A DNA stretch of 64,000 nt from CBDIHP01 sp965279195 (lineage in GTDB: Bacteria > Planctomycetota > Planctomycetia > Isosphaerales > Isosphaeraceae). The first letter of the stretch is position 1. Every line of letters starts with the position of its first letter. The DNA is taken from contig CBDIHP010000042.1 of the NCBI GenBank assembly GCA_965279195.1, positions 186,001 to 250,000 on the forward strand, read 5' to 3'. A program made the position numbers and the translations under genes. Below are positions 46,393 through 54,759 of this stretch, piece by piece. The notes under the pieces were generated by a model. The model was not told the DNA's origin. It made no database searches and saw nothing but the letters and a program-made list of their open reading frames with translations.

Positions 46393-46611
46393 ATGCGACA
46401 TCAGCGGATCCGCCGGGCCCTGGAGCGTCGGGCATTCCAGCCGTTCGAGGCCCGCACCTCGTGGGGGGAGCGGTATCGGATACCGCACCCCGATGCGGCC
46501 TGGGTCACGCCAGGCGGTAACTATCTCATCGTGGCCATGGAGGACGACTCCGCGACCTTGGTGGACATGGAATTCGTCGTGGAATTGACATCTGGAGGAG
46601 GGCGAGACTGA
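46393..46611 (+). CDS. small conserved planctomycete protein
   Basis: The 72-residue product has the layout of a small family common in planctomycete genomes: RRALERRAFQPFEARTSWGERYRIPHPD, then a WVTPGGNYLIVAMEDD-like strand pair and a final hydrophobic strand. Start ATG 46393 follows GAGGAAAG. The function of the family is unknown. Confidence 0.6.
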   Translation: MRHQRIRRALERRAFQPFEARTSWGERYRIPHPDAAWVTPGGNYLIVAMEDDSATLVDMEFVVELTSGGGRD

Positions 46612-46970
46612 TCGACGAACCGAATCGCCTGGCTGACTCATGGGGTTCTGAGGGTCCACCCGAGTCTACGCCTCCACTTTGACTAGATCGCCCAGGATCC
46701 GGGCCTGGGATTTGAGGCAGGAAGATGTCGTGTTTCCTGGCCTCCGGGCGGTCCTGGATTGAAGCTGACGTTCGGGCGAGTAGATTGCCTGACAACACTC
46801 CCCACCGCAGTGCCCCCGGCCTGCACGACCCGTCGTAGTCACGCGTGGCCGGCTGCACTTGGCCAGCGAGCCCAAGCCGATCGGGCACGAGTGTCGTCAA
46901 ATCCCGAGACGGGTCTGCTGGCACGAAAGCACCGCCATACGCCTCACAAATCCCCGAGTGTGGTGGAACT
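46612..46970. other. intergenic region, no gene seen
   Basis: It lies between the small conserved protein and the convergent chromate transporter subunit. I see no supported frame and no strong hairpin with a T-tract. Confidence 0.4.
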
Positions 46971-47492
46971 TCAAAGGGCCGCCCCGACTACCGCTCCCCC
47001 GAGTAGAATCAGGGCCGGATGGACGTCCGTGCGGAGCGAGAGGAGGAGGCACGCGATGGCCACCAACAGGAGTGGCCAGCTCGTGATGTTGTGCCGGGCC
47101 AGGTCGAAGGCGGTCACGACCTGGAGCCCGATCACGGCCGCACCGGCACCGGCACCGAACGCTCGGAGCCGGGGACGTTCCATGTAGGGCCGCAGGGCCC
47201 AAGCGGCCGAGCTGGCGAGCAGCCAAGGCATGAGGAACACGCCGAACGTCGCGGCGAGGGCCCCGGCGAGCCCGTCGACTCGGTAACCGACGAAGGTTGC
47301 CATCATCAGGATCGGGCCGGGCATCACGTACGTGCTCCCGAGGGCCGAAGCGAACTCGCTCTCGGATAGCCAGCCCGTCTCCTTGACCGTCATCCGTTCG
47401 ACCAGCGGCAATGCCGACCCGCTCCCGCCGAAGGCGGTGAGGCTCACCAGCAGAAACCGCCCGAAGAGTTCGATGCACACCCACAGATGCAC
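46971..47492 (-). CDS. chrA: chromate transporter, half-size subunit (second of pair)
   Basis: A 173-residue CHR-family half protein with about five transmembrane helices. The family signature is FGRFLLVSLTAFGGSGSALPLVERM, followed by ALGSTYVMPGPILMMATFVGYR. Pairs of short CHR proteins work together as one chromate exporter. The start is GTG 47492; it lies 16 bp after the stop of the first half gene. Symbol chrA is used in the family sense (short-chain ChrA). Confidence 0.82.
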   Translation of the reverse strand: MHLWVCIELFGRFLLVSLTAFGGSGSALPLVERMTVKETGWLSESEFASALGSTYVMPGPILMMATFVGYRVDGLAGALAATFGVFLMPWLLASSAAWALRPYMERPRLRAFGAGAGAAVIGLQVVTAFDLARHNITSWPLLLVAIACLLLSLRTDVHPALILLGGAVVGAAL

Positions 47493-47508
47493 TCGATCAA
47501 CCCCTGGA

Positions 47509-48120
47509 CTAAGGACCGGAGGCGTCGGGCGGCATGAGGGCGACAAGCCCGACGAGCCCACCGACCGCCACGATGAGGGCACTGTTCACGTGGAACCGGA
47601 CTGCCACGACACATGACACCGCGGCGATAAGCGGCGAGACCACGCCCCGGACTCTGCCCTTGGCCAAATTGAAGGCGGTGGCGAGTAGGAGGCCGACCAC
47701 CGCGGCGAGGAGCCCCGCGAGCACCGAGGGGAAACGCGGCAACTCGTGCACCAGGTCGTAAAGCACGGCCATCCCGACCATGCCGACCATAGGGGGTGAG
47801 ACGAACGCCACGGCGGCGACCGCCGAGCCCGGCCAGCCTCCGAGTTGAAAGCCGAGGTAGCAGACGACTTGGAACGCCGTCGCCCCCGGCAAGGGCTTCG
47901 GGAAGGTGAGTGCCTCAGTCACCTGGCGGGTGGTGATGAGCCCCCGCCGCTCGACCAGTTCCATCTGAATCACGGCCAGCGTGGCCCCCAGTCCGCCGAA
48001 CGAGGTCAGGCCGATGCGGAGGAAGAAGCCGCAAAGGCGGAGCCGCGAGATCTCGGGTCGTGGGGTGATCGCGTCCACGGACTTTCCATAGCGGATGCTC
48101 ACATCAGGCGGAGGCAGCAT
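47509..48120 (-). CDS. chrA: chromate transporter, half-size subunit (first of pair)
   Basis: A 203-residue CHR-family half protein. It has the signature [32 protein letters not shown] and [25 protein letters not shown], then several hydrophobic helices. I take ATG 48120 as the start. The frame stays open upstream, but that part reads the acr3 remnant in another frame. It follows the acr3 remnant with a small overlap and precedes the second half subunit. Confidence 0.82.
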   Translation of the reverse strand: MLPPPDVSIRYGKSVDAITPRPEISRLRLCGFFLRIGLTSFGGLGATLAVIQMELVERRGLITTRQVTEALTFPKPLPGATAFQVVCYLGFQLGGWPGSAVAAVAFVSPPMVGMVGMAVLYDLVHELPRFPSVLAGLLAAVVGLLLATAFNLAKGRVRGVVSPLIAAVSCVVAVRFHVNSALIVAVGGLVGLVALMPPDASGP

Positions 48121-48676
48121 CTGCCTCCACTGGCCCGACCTCAAGAATGTAACGCCGCTGGAGGTAGAACGCGACGTTGACCAGCCCGATGAGAACCGGC
48201 ACCTCGACCAGGGGACCGAAGGCCGCCGCGAACGCCGCACCCGAGTTGATGCCGAAGACGGCGGCGGGGATCGCCTGCTTGAAATCGTTCGACGCTGATG
48301 TGAAGGCCGGCGTGGCCAACTTCGAGTATCGGCCCCGAACCTCCGACAAATCAAGAAGTATACAAGTAACATCACGACGAAGTCTAGCAAGAACGGTATG
48401 GCGTTCCGCTGCACATCGAGCGGCGGTGCCACGATGTTCCGCCCATGGAGCGAGAACATCATCGCGATGGTGAAGAGGAGCGAGACTGGCGTGATTGGGC
48501 TGATCGCCGGGACGCAACGCTTCTGATGCCACCACGAAGATCCTCTCATAGACCGGGTAGAACAGCACCTGGAAGCCCGAGTTGAGGGTGAGCAGGCCCG
48601 CCGTGCAAGCAGGATCTCCCCTCGCGAGGTCGTGCCCGGCGATGACCATTCCAATGCACCGGGCGAACCCGATCAT
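48104..48676 (-). pseudogene. acr3: broken acr3-type arsenite efflux gene
   Basis: Segments of an Acr3 permease lie in two frames. Frame A gives [21 protein letters not shown] and [19 protein letters not shown]. Frame B (about 48520-48335) gives [16 protein letters not shown] and [22 protein letters not shown]. Frame A resumes with [20 protein letters not shown] and [20 protein letters not shown]. The first ~120 residues of a normal ~350-residue Acr3 are missing, and the remnant abuts the end of the phosphatase-like gene. At least two shifts and an N-terminal deletion make a working pump very unlikely. Confidence 0.82.
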
Positions 48677-49389
48677 GATGGGCCCGATGGCGTATTCGGG
48701 CCTGTCTGGGTCGTCATCAACTCGACGGCACGCGACAACGCGGCGAGCATGAGCCGCCCGATGTCGTCACGCCGCTCGGCGTATCTCTCGGCTTCGTCCG
48801 GCCGGCCGTCGGAGACTTTGGGGTCGTCGAACGGCATCGGGATGCGGACGCCGGCCCCGCCCACGATCGGGCAGCCTGCGTCGGCCTCGCCGCAGACCAT
48901 GAGGGCCGCGAAGCCAGAACCCGGGTCGCTCGGGTCGTGGTAACGCTTCGAGAACTCGAGCATCTCCAGGCCGTCTCCCCACACAACCAGGGAGACGGGG
49001 TTCTCCATGCCCGCCTCGCCTCGGCGGGCTTCCGTGCCGGTCGGCTCGATCTCGAAGCCGATGGCCTTCAAGGCCTCGGCGGTCCGGACGTTGAACGCCG
49101 TCGGGTCGGTCCCACCGCTGTGGAACCGGACCTCGGGCATCCCGAAGTAACCAGCGGCCAGGTTACCCATCGACGAGCCGAAGATGCTCCTGCGGGAGTT
49201 CCCCGTGCAGATGACGATGGCGTTGAGCGACTCGCCGGGCCGAGGATTCGCCGCGATCCAGCGTGCCAGAGTCTCGCCTGCCAGGCGATGGTGTTCCGCT
49301 ATCCGCTCGTAGCCGGACGAGAGCTGTTCGGCGTGTTCGCGGAGTCGGGGGAACAGCCTGTCTCGGATGTGACTCGATTGCATGGACAT
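48673..49389 (-). CDS. low-molecular-weight phosphatase-fold arsenate reductase-like protein
   Basis: A 238-residue protein of the LMW tyrosine phosphatase/thioredoxin-coupled ArsC superfamily. The P-loop Cys61-TGNSR-Arg67 (IVICTGNSRRSIFGS) fits CX5R, and an Asp-containing late segment is present (PMPFDDPKV). It is longer than classical ArsC (~135 residues) because of an N-terminal helical extension. It probably reduces arsenate or acts in the ars pathway, judging from its place directly after arsA (TGA-ATG adjacent). A redox partner Cys (VCGEADAGC) is visible. Confidence 0.78.
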   Translation of the reverse strand: MSMQSSHIRDRLFPRLREHAEQLSSGYERIAEHHRLAGETLARWIAANPRPGESLNAIVICTGNSRRSIFGSSMGNLAAGYFGMPEVRFHSGGTDPTAFNVRTAEALKAIGFEIEPTGTEARRGEAGMENPVSLVVWGDGLEMLEFSKRYHDPSDPGSGFAALMVCGEADAGCPIVGGAGVRIPMPFDDPKVSDGRPDEAERYAERRDDIGRLMLAALSRAVELMTTQTGPNTPSGPS

Positions 49390-51183
49390 TCATGCCCTGG
49401 TTGTTATTGGGGTCGTGTCGCGGCGAGGCTCGACTTCGGTCCCACGTGCGGCGGCCGCCTCGGCCCCGTCGGCCTGCCAGGGGATAATGGCCGTGCGGGG
49501 GCTCAGGCCTTCGACGACCTCCTGGATGAAGCCTCGCTCGTTCCGCTTCCGGGCCACGAGCACCGGATCCGTCACTGTCAGGGGACCGAGGCTCTGATTG
49601 ATGACCCACGCGAACGGCGTGATGCCGGCCCGGATCAGGTCCCGCTGGAGCGAGGCCGCCTCGTGGACCGGCGTGGCCTCGGGCAATGTGACGATCAGGA
49701 CCTTCGTGAACTCCGGGTCGCGGAGTCGCGGCAGGAGTTCCCGGACGGCCTCGGGCATCTGGCTCGACGTCCGGAGCACGTCGCGATGGTAGGCCTCGGT
49801 GGCGTCGAGCAGCAGGAGAGTGTGCCCGGTTGGGGCCGTGTCGAGGACAACGAAGCTCCCCTTGCCCTCATCGACGGTGCGGGCGAAGGCCCGGAAGACG
49901 GCGATCTCCTCGGTGCACGGCGAGCGGAGGTCCTCCTCCAGGAGGGCCTTGCCTTGCTCGTCGAGATCCCTGCCCGCGTTCGCGAGCACCTCGGCCGTGT
50001 ACTCGGCCGTCTCGCTGGCGGGGTCGATGCGTCCCACGGTGAGATTGGCGACCCGCGAACCGAGCGTGAGGTCGAGATGGGCGGCGGGGTCGGTGGTCGA
50101 GAGGTGCACCTCGTGCCCCAGCCGGGCGAGGGCCACGGCCACCCGGGTGGCGACGACGGTCTTGCCGCACCCACCTTTGCCCATGGTCATGATGACGCCA
50201 TGCCCCCGGCGGCTCAGGTCAGCGATGAGCGAATCGAGCGGGAGAGAGAGCGTTTCCTCGACCTGTTCGGCGGCCGGTCCCGGGGCGAGCCCGGCGGCCG
50301 CCTCGGGGTCGTTGAGGGCCCGCAATGCCGCGACGCCTACCAGGCCGAATGGCAGCAGTTCCGCCTCGGAACGCGGCAGGTTGGCCAAGGCCTCCGGCAG
50401 CTCCCGGAGGGCCGACTGGCCCCGGGCCTCCATGGCGATGGCGATCGGGTCGTGCCGGTCGCCCGCCCGGAAGATGCCGTTCAGCACGAGCCGCTGATTT
50501 CGGAGGCCGAGCCTGGCCAGCTCACGGCTCGATCGGCCGGCCTCGCGGAGCGACGTCTGCTCGGGGCGGCTGACCAGCACGAGCGTCGTCGCACCGCCGT
50601 CGGCGAGGGCCTTTAGGGCGGCGTCGTAGAGTGCCCGCTGGGCGGTGAGGCCCGCGAGCGGGCCGAGGCAGGAGTTGCCGCCGACGTTGCTCCCCAGGAA
50701 CACCGACCAGGCGGCCGGGAGCTGAAGGAGCCTCAGCGTGTGGCCGGTCGGGGCCGTGTCGAACAGCACGTGATCGAACCCGGCGGTGGCCGACGTGTCG
50801 CCCAGGAGCTTCGAGAACTCGTCGAAGGACGCGATTTCCGTGGTGCAGGCCCCCGAGAACTGCTCCTCCATGCTCCTCACCGAGGCATCGGGCAGGAGCC
50901 CGCGATACGGGCCGACCATCCGCTCGCGGTAGGCATGGGCCGCCGCCTCCGGGTCGATGTTCATCGCCCAGAGGTTCGCGAGGCCCGGGATCGGCGTGGG
51001 GGCAGTCCCCAGTTCGACGCCGAAGACTTCATCGAGGTTCGAGGCCGGGTCGGTGCTGACCAGCAGCACCCGCTTGCCCGCGTCCGCCAGCCCGACGGCG
51101 GTCGCACTCGCCACCGAGGTCTTCCCGGTCCCACCCTTGCCGGTAAAGAAGAGATTCCGGGTCACGGATCCTGGGAGGAGCAT
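49390..51183 (-). CDS. arsA: arsenite-transporting ATPase ArsA
   Basis: A 597-residue two-domain ATPase that energises arsenite export through ArsB or Acr3. The first P-loop is GKGGTGKTS (15-23) and the second GKGGCGKT (335-342). Both halves carry the signal-transduction motif DTAPTGHT (first at 142-149). Cys113 (GACTTE) and Cys172 are the arsenite-binding positions, and a third, in PCTEE of the second half, matches. Its membrane partner Acr3 is broken in this island. It follows arsD by 15 bp. Confidence 0.93.
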   Translation of the reverse strand: MLLPGSVTRNLFFTGKGGTGKTSVASATAVGLADAGKRVLLVSTDPASNLDEVFGVELGTAPTPIPGLANLWAMNIDPEAAAHAYRERMVGPYRGLLPDASVRSMEEQFSGACTTEIASFDEFSKLLGDTSATAGFDHVLFDTAPTGHTLRLLQLPAAWSVFLGSNVGGNSCLGPLAGLTAQRALYDAALKALADGGATTLVLVSRPEQTSLREAGRSSRELARLGLRNQRLVLNGIFRAGDRHDPIAIAMEARGQSALRELPEALANLPRSEAELLPFGLVGVAALRALNDPEAAAGLAPGPAAEQVEETLSLPLDSLIADLSRRGHGVIMTMGKGGCGKTVVATRVAVALARLGHEVHLSTTDPAAHLDLTLGSRVANLTVGRIDPASETAEYTAEVLANAGRDLDEQGKALLEEDLRSPCTEEIAVFRAFARTVDEGKGSFVVLDTAPTGHTLLLLDATEAYHRDVLRTSSQMPEAVRELLPRLRDPEFTKVLIVTLPEATPVHEAASLQRDLIRAGITPFAWVINQSLGPLTVTDPVLVARKRNERGFIQEVVEGLSPRTAIIPWQADGAEAAAARGTEVEPRRDTTPITTRA

Positions 51184-51198
51184 GGCACACCTTCTTGG

Positions 51199-51609
51199 CT
51201 AGCAGCATTCGGACGAATTCGAGGGCGGACCGCCGATCGACACCACGCTGGGGGCCGAGCAGCACGAGGGGGCGGGAGCCGGCGTCGGATCGTGCTCGAC
51301 GGCCGCTCCGAGGCCGACCAACCGAGTGAGTTCCGCACGGTCGGGATACCGGCCTCGCGAGGCGATCTCGCCATCGACGAGGACCAGCGGGAGGCACTCG
51401 TTGCCGTGCTCTCGGAGGGCGGCAGCCACCGCCGGGTTGGCGATGAAGGCCTGTGGCTGCTGGCCAAGGTTGAACCTCCCGACCTCGACGCCTTGACGCT
51501 TGAGCCAGTCGAGATCGGCGGTGATCCGCGGCAAGGCCGGGTCCACCGCGGGCCCGCAGACGCCGGTCGAGCAGCACATCGGGGGGTCGTAGATTTCAAG
51601 CCTGGACAT
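51199..51609 (-). CDS. arsD: arsenical metallochaperone ArsD
   Basis: A 136-residue ArsD with the thioredoxin-like opening LEIYDPPMCCSTGVCGP, in which Cys12-Cys13 and Cys18 bind arsenite, and further Cys pairs at the C-terminus (SCCSAP and a final ECC). It passes arsenite to ArsA, encoded 15 bp downstream. An ArsR-type palindrome lies 24 bp before its start. Confidence 0.92.
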   Translation of the reverse strand: MSRLEIYDPPMCCSTGVCGPAVDPALPRITADLDWLKRQGVEVGRFNLGQQPQAFIANPAVAAALREHGNECLPLVLVDGEIASRGRYPDRAELTRLVGLGAAVEHDPTPAPAPSCCSAPSVVSIGGPPSNSSECC

Positions 51610-51633
51610 GATGATCTCCTATTGTATTCGTCA

Positions 51634-51649
51634 ATCGTCGATTTACGAT
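51634..51649. promoter_or_regulatory. candidate ArsR operator upstream of arsD
   Basis: ATCGT-CGATTT-ACGAT, a 5-6-5 palindrome, lies between arsR and arsD. The same arms and spacing recur at the arsR start (52034-52049). Confidence 0.6.
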
Positions 51650-51675
51650 AGAACCGGGTAAAAAAATCCAACTCG

Positions 51676-52014
51676 TCATACGAGTCCGGAGGTGAGTTGC
51701 TTGAATCGTTCGAGCACCTTCGTCTCGACGCAGTAGCAGACCCGGGGCCCGTCGATCTTCCCGCGGATGAGCCCAGCCGCCTTCAGCATCTTGAGGTGCT
51801 GGGACACTGTGGACTGGGCCAGCGGCAGGTGCTCGACGATGTCGCCGCACATGCACGAGTCCTGGGATAGGAGGAAGCGGAGGATCTGGACGCGGGCCGG
51901 ATGGCCCAACGCCTTGGCAAACGTGGCCAGTTCGACATCCGTCGCTCGGACCTCATCGGTCGCGACCGCGGTTGCGTTCGGGCCGTTGCCAGGCGTGCAG
52001 TTCATGTGGTCCAC
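51676..52014 (-). CDS. arsR: ArsR-family arsenic-responsive repressor
   Basis: A ~112-residue winged-helix repressor. The recognition helix lies in [21 protein letters not shown], and the metal site is the CxC motif SCMCGDIV (Cys54/Cys56 from the GTG start); RVCYCVE is a second cysteine pair. It should release DNA when arsenite binds. I chose GTG 52014 because AAGGAGG lies five bases upstream. The first possible ATG (52035) lies inside the operator and has no ribosome-binding site. It is the first gene of the arsR-arsD-arsA-phosphatase run. Confidence 0.9.
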   Translation of the reverse strand: MDHMNCTPGNGPNATAVATDEVRATDVELATFAKALGHPARVQILRFLLSQDSCMCGDIVEHLPLAQSTVSQHLKMLKAAGLIRGKIDGPRVCYCVETKVLERFKQLTSGLV

Positions 52015-52033
52015 GGCCACCTCCTTCTCTATC

Positions 52034-52049
52034 ATCGTATTTCTACGAT
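52034..52049. promoter_or_regulatory. candidate ArsR operator upstream of arsR
   Basis: ATCGT-ATTTCT-ACGAT, with arms identical to the palindrome before arsD. Its place directly upstream of the likely arsR start suggests autoregulation. Confidence 0.62.
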
Positions 52050-52171
52050 AGCCGATTTAGCCAACTCGGTCAAGGGCTCCCCATCCGTCTATCGTGTATG
52101 GCATTGTTCCCGCGGAGGCGGGAAGGCGACCCTGAAGCCAGGGGCAGGCGTGAGGAGACTCCACGCGAGTC

Positions 52172-52901
52172 CTAGCGATTCCGAAACAGAAGCATCCACG
52201 CCGAGACGATCAGCAGGCCCTCGACCGCGAGCGGGAATGCGTTCGCCGGGAGCAGGGGGATGAGCCAGCGGCCGGTCCACGATCCGAGGACGAGCGAGCT
52301 GCCCAGGAGCAGCCCCTTGAGGGCGTCTGAGGGCGAGAGGGCGGCGAACCGGCCGTAGGCCAGGCTCTTTCGTCAGGTGCATCAGTGCCGCCGTCACGGC
52401 CTCGGTGGCGACGTAGGCGTGCGGCTCCAGCCGGAGCCCGAGGAAGGCCGCCGCACCGAGCGGGCCGGCACTCCCTGCGACGCCGGAGATCAGGCCGACG
52501 GCGGCCCCGGCCGGGGCCAACAGCGGCTCGGGTACCCTCCGCTTGCCGAGGGGCGTGTGCCGGAGGATGACGACGGCGATCAGGAACACGCCGATCGCCC
52601 TTGGCAGCCACTCCGCCGAGAGTTCGACGAAGAGCCGGGAACCCAGCAGGCTCGCTGGCACGGCCCCGAGGCTGAAGAGCAACGCCGGCCTCCAGCGGAT
52701 GTCTCCCCGGCCGAAGCAGGCCCGGGACAGGTTGCCCAGGAGCTGGGCTACGGTCAGTATCGGCACCGCCGCCCGGGCCCCGACGGTGAGCGTGAGCACG
52801 GGCAGGAGCAGCATCGCCCCGCCGAATCCCGCCGCACCCGAGATCGTGCCTGCCAACCATCCGCAGGTCAGGAGGATTGGCCAGGTCAGATGCCAGCTCA
52901 C
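52172..52901 (-). pseudogene. TSUP (TauE/SafE-type) membrane permease gene with one-base frameshift
   Basis: GTG 52901 with GGAGG upstream opens a TauE/SafE permease (CGWLAGTISGAAGFGGAMLLLP, then RAAVPILTVAQLLGN, GLISGVAGSAGPLG). Near 52370, at MHLTK, an extra A in ACGAAAGAGCC shifts the frame. The true continuation (SLAYGRFAALSPSDALKGLLL, SWTGRWLIPLLPANAFPLAVE, SAWMLLFRNR) is in another frame and ends at TAG 52172. The total of 730 bp is one base more than a multiple of three. It may be a real pseudogene or a base-calling error. Confidence 0.72.
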
Positions 52902-53166
52902 GGGGCGTCCTCCGCTCGACGATCCAACGTATCGGGGCAATGGCACACGTGCGGCAGGCGAGTCGCCCCGGCCACCGTGTCCCGTAGTAGGTCGCCGGCT
53001 CCTCAGGATTGACGGGCGGAGGGAGCCCTCGCCAGGCGACAGGACGTCGTGAATGGCGGGCTGGGACGCCTTCACTTCGGACCTCGCGATGGTCTAGCAC
53101 AGGCCGTCGGCAACGCCCACCAGACGGAGTTTTTGCTTTGGTCCCCGAGGGACCGTCGCCGAGCTG

Positions 53167-53407
53167 TCAGGTCACGGGGTCCAAGTCGAGCCAGATGCCG
53201 GTGCAGATGCCGCGGTTCGGCGGGTAGTGGGGCTGGTCGTCATGAACCGCGGCGATCGTGGGTCTCGATCGGGCGGATCGGGGCGGCCACCTCAAGCCGC
53301 GACACCGTTCCCAGGATGCCGAATGGGATCTCGTAGTTCAACACACTGTGGACCTGCCAGTGCTCGAACACGGCCACCAGCCGGGCCTGGACCGAAATCG
53401 AGGGCAT
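53167..53407 (-). pseudogene. small frameshifted gene of unknown family
   Basis: The first frame from ATG 53407 gives 55 codons (SISVQARLVAVFEHWQVH, EIPFGILGTVSRLEVAAPIRP). After a one-base shift near 53243, a second frame gives HDDQPHYPPNRGICTGIWLDLD and ends at TGA 53167. The total of 241 bp is one base more than a multiple of three, as for the nearby TSUP gene. I do not recognise the family. The call rests on coding-like composition on both sides. Confidence 0.4.
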
Positions 53408-53728
53408 AGGTGCCTGCTTCCTCCGGTTAATGATCCCGCCTGCGGCATTGAGGAGTGGGTCGACTCGTAGTCGTTCAGGGCCATCGAGATGCTTCAAGAC
53501 CGCTCGACCCGCCAGGAGCACGAAACGCCGAAACCATTCTCTTCACTCCTCGGACTCGAAGCCAGCCGGCAATTTGAGTTGTGATCGCTTCCATGTCCGC
53601 ACGGCTGGACCCCGTACTGGCCCCATCATGTCGCGGGCATGTTCGCATCTCGGATGCGTGGAGGGACGATTGACCGGGGACTCTCTCTCCTGCCGATCAG
53701 CAGTCGGTCCGGCTCGGGGCATCCGTCA
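53408..53728. other. intergenic region between a small remnant and the winged-helix gene
   Basis: No supported gene. It is less GC-rich in part (53520-53600). Confidence 0.4.
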
Positions 53729-54664
53729 TCATGCGTCCTCGCACGGCTGCAGGGACCAGAGGAACCCACGATCCGGATCTCCGAGCATTTCGGCAAGCTG
53801 CATCTGGTCGGGGCACGAGGCGATGAGCCTGTAGAGGCTCTTGGCCGTCACGCTCAATGCGTAATGGGCCCACCTCCCACGGATCGAGCGGTCGAGCCCG
53901 CCGACCGATTCCATGTCGCCCAGAAGCCGACGCCATTCCTCCTGCGTGATCTTCAGGGCCATCGGGATGTGGCATTCGCAATGCTCGCGTTCTCCCAGGA
54001 GTGCGAGCAACCGGATCCGCTCCGGGTTCGTGAACACTCGGAAGAGATCCGCCGTCGCCTCCCCCGATTCGAGGGACGAGCAAAACTCCGCAAATCTCCG
54101 ACCGATCGGCGTCAGCCCGTAGCCACGCTTGTCGTCGGCACGCACGCGACAGACGAGCGAGGCCTTGAGCAGGAAGTCGATTTGACGCGTGTTCTTGCTG
54201 CCCCCCGCCCGGGCCCGCAGATCCGCCGCCGGCAGCGGCCCGTCGAGGAGTTGGAGAAGCAATCTCAGCCGTGCGGCGGAGGCCACGACATGGAAGAAGC
54301 GAGCCGCCTTGGCATCCGCCGGGTTATTCGACGGGCCGACCTCGGCGGCACCTTCAAGCGTACGGCAGGCCGTCGGTCCCGCCGAAACGAGACGATAGGC
54401 CTCCAAAATGAGCCGGCCGGCGGGGCTGATCAGGTACAAGTCCTTGCGGGCCCGCACCAGTTCGACCAGGCCCTCAGAACGGAGCTTGGAGAGGGCCGTG
54501 TTGATCGTTGTCCGCGTCTCGTCGCCGAAGACGTCTCTCAGTCTGCTTGCTGTGAGCGGATCAGATGCTTCCAGGGCGAGCAGGACCTGGAGCCTGATCG
54601 GCTGGCTGGCCATGTGGAAGAGCCGGCACGCTTTCACGATGTCATCGAAAGCGTCGCCGGACAT
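53729..54664 (-). CDS. protein with three tandem winged-helix (ArsR-like) domains
   Basis: A 311-residue protein with three units that each look like a winged helix: ~15-90 (HMASQPIRLQVLLALEA, TINTALSKLRSEGLVELV), ~118-195 (FHVVASAARLRLLLQLLDG, TRQIDFLLKASLVCRV) and ~205-280 (FRVFTNPERIRLLALLGE, HCECHIPMALKITQEEW). The third has a Cys-x-Cys (229/231), which could bind metal. The first Met used is ATG 54664. It may regulate the metal-resistance genes, or the DUF1559/lipoprotein genes upstream of it. A three-domain arrangement is unusual for ArsR proteins. Confidence 0.62.
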   Translation of the reverse strand: MSGDAFDDIVKACRLFHMASQPIRLQVLLALEASDPLTASRLRDVFGDETRTTINTALSKLRSEGLVELVRARKDLYLISPAGRLILEAYRLVSAGPTACRTLEGAAEVGPSNNPADAKAARFFHVVASAARLRLLLQLLDGPLPAADLRARAGGSKNTRQIDFLLKASLVCRVRADDKRGYGLTPIGRRFAEFCSSLESGEATADLFRVFTNPERIRLLALLGEREHCECHIPMALKITQEEWRRLLGDMESVGGLDRSIRGRWAHYALSVTAKSLYRLIASCPDQMQLAEMLGDPDRGFLWSLQPCEDA

Positions 54665-54759
54665 GGCCACTGCTCCTGGCGAATCTTGCGGGCGGAAAAG
54701 ACGCAACCCCGGGAGTTCATCCCGGGGTCACATCATCTTTACGGATCAAACATATTCGC

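Noticed and set aside
47509..48654. A single 381-residue chromate transporter with a long N-terminal extension
   Set aside because: The first ~175 residues are one frame of the broken acr3 gene; the chromate transporter starts near 48120.
53240..53521. Intact 93-residue gene
   Set aside because: The coding-like part begins at an internal ATG (53407) and continues in another frame after one base, so it is treated as a frameshifted remnant.
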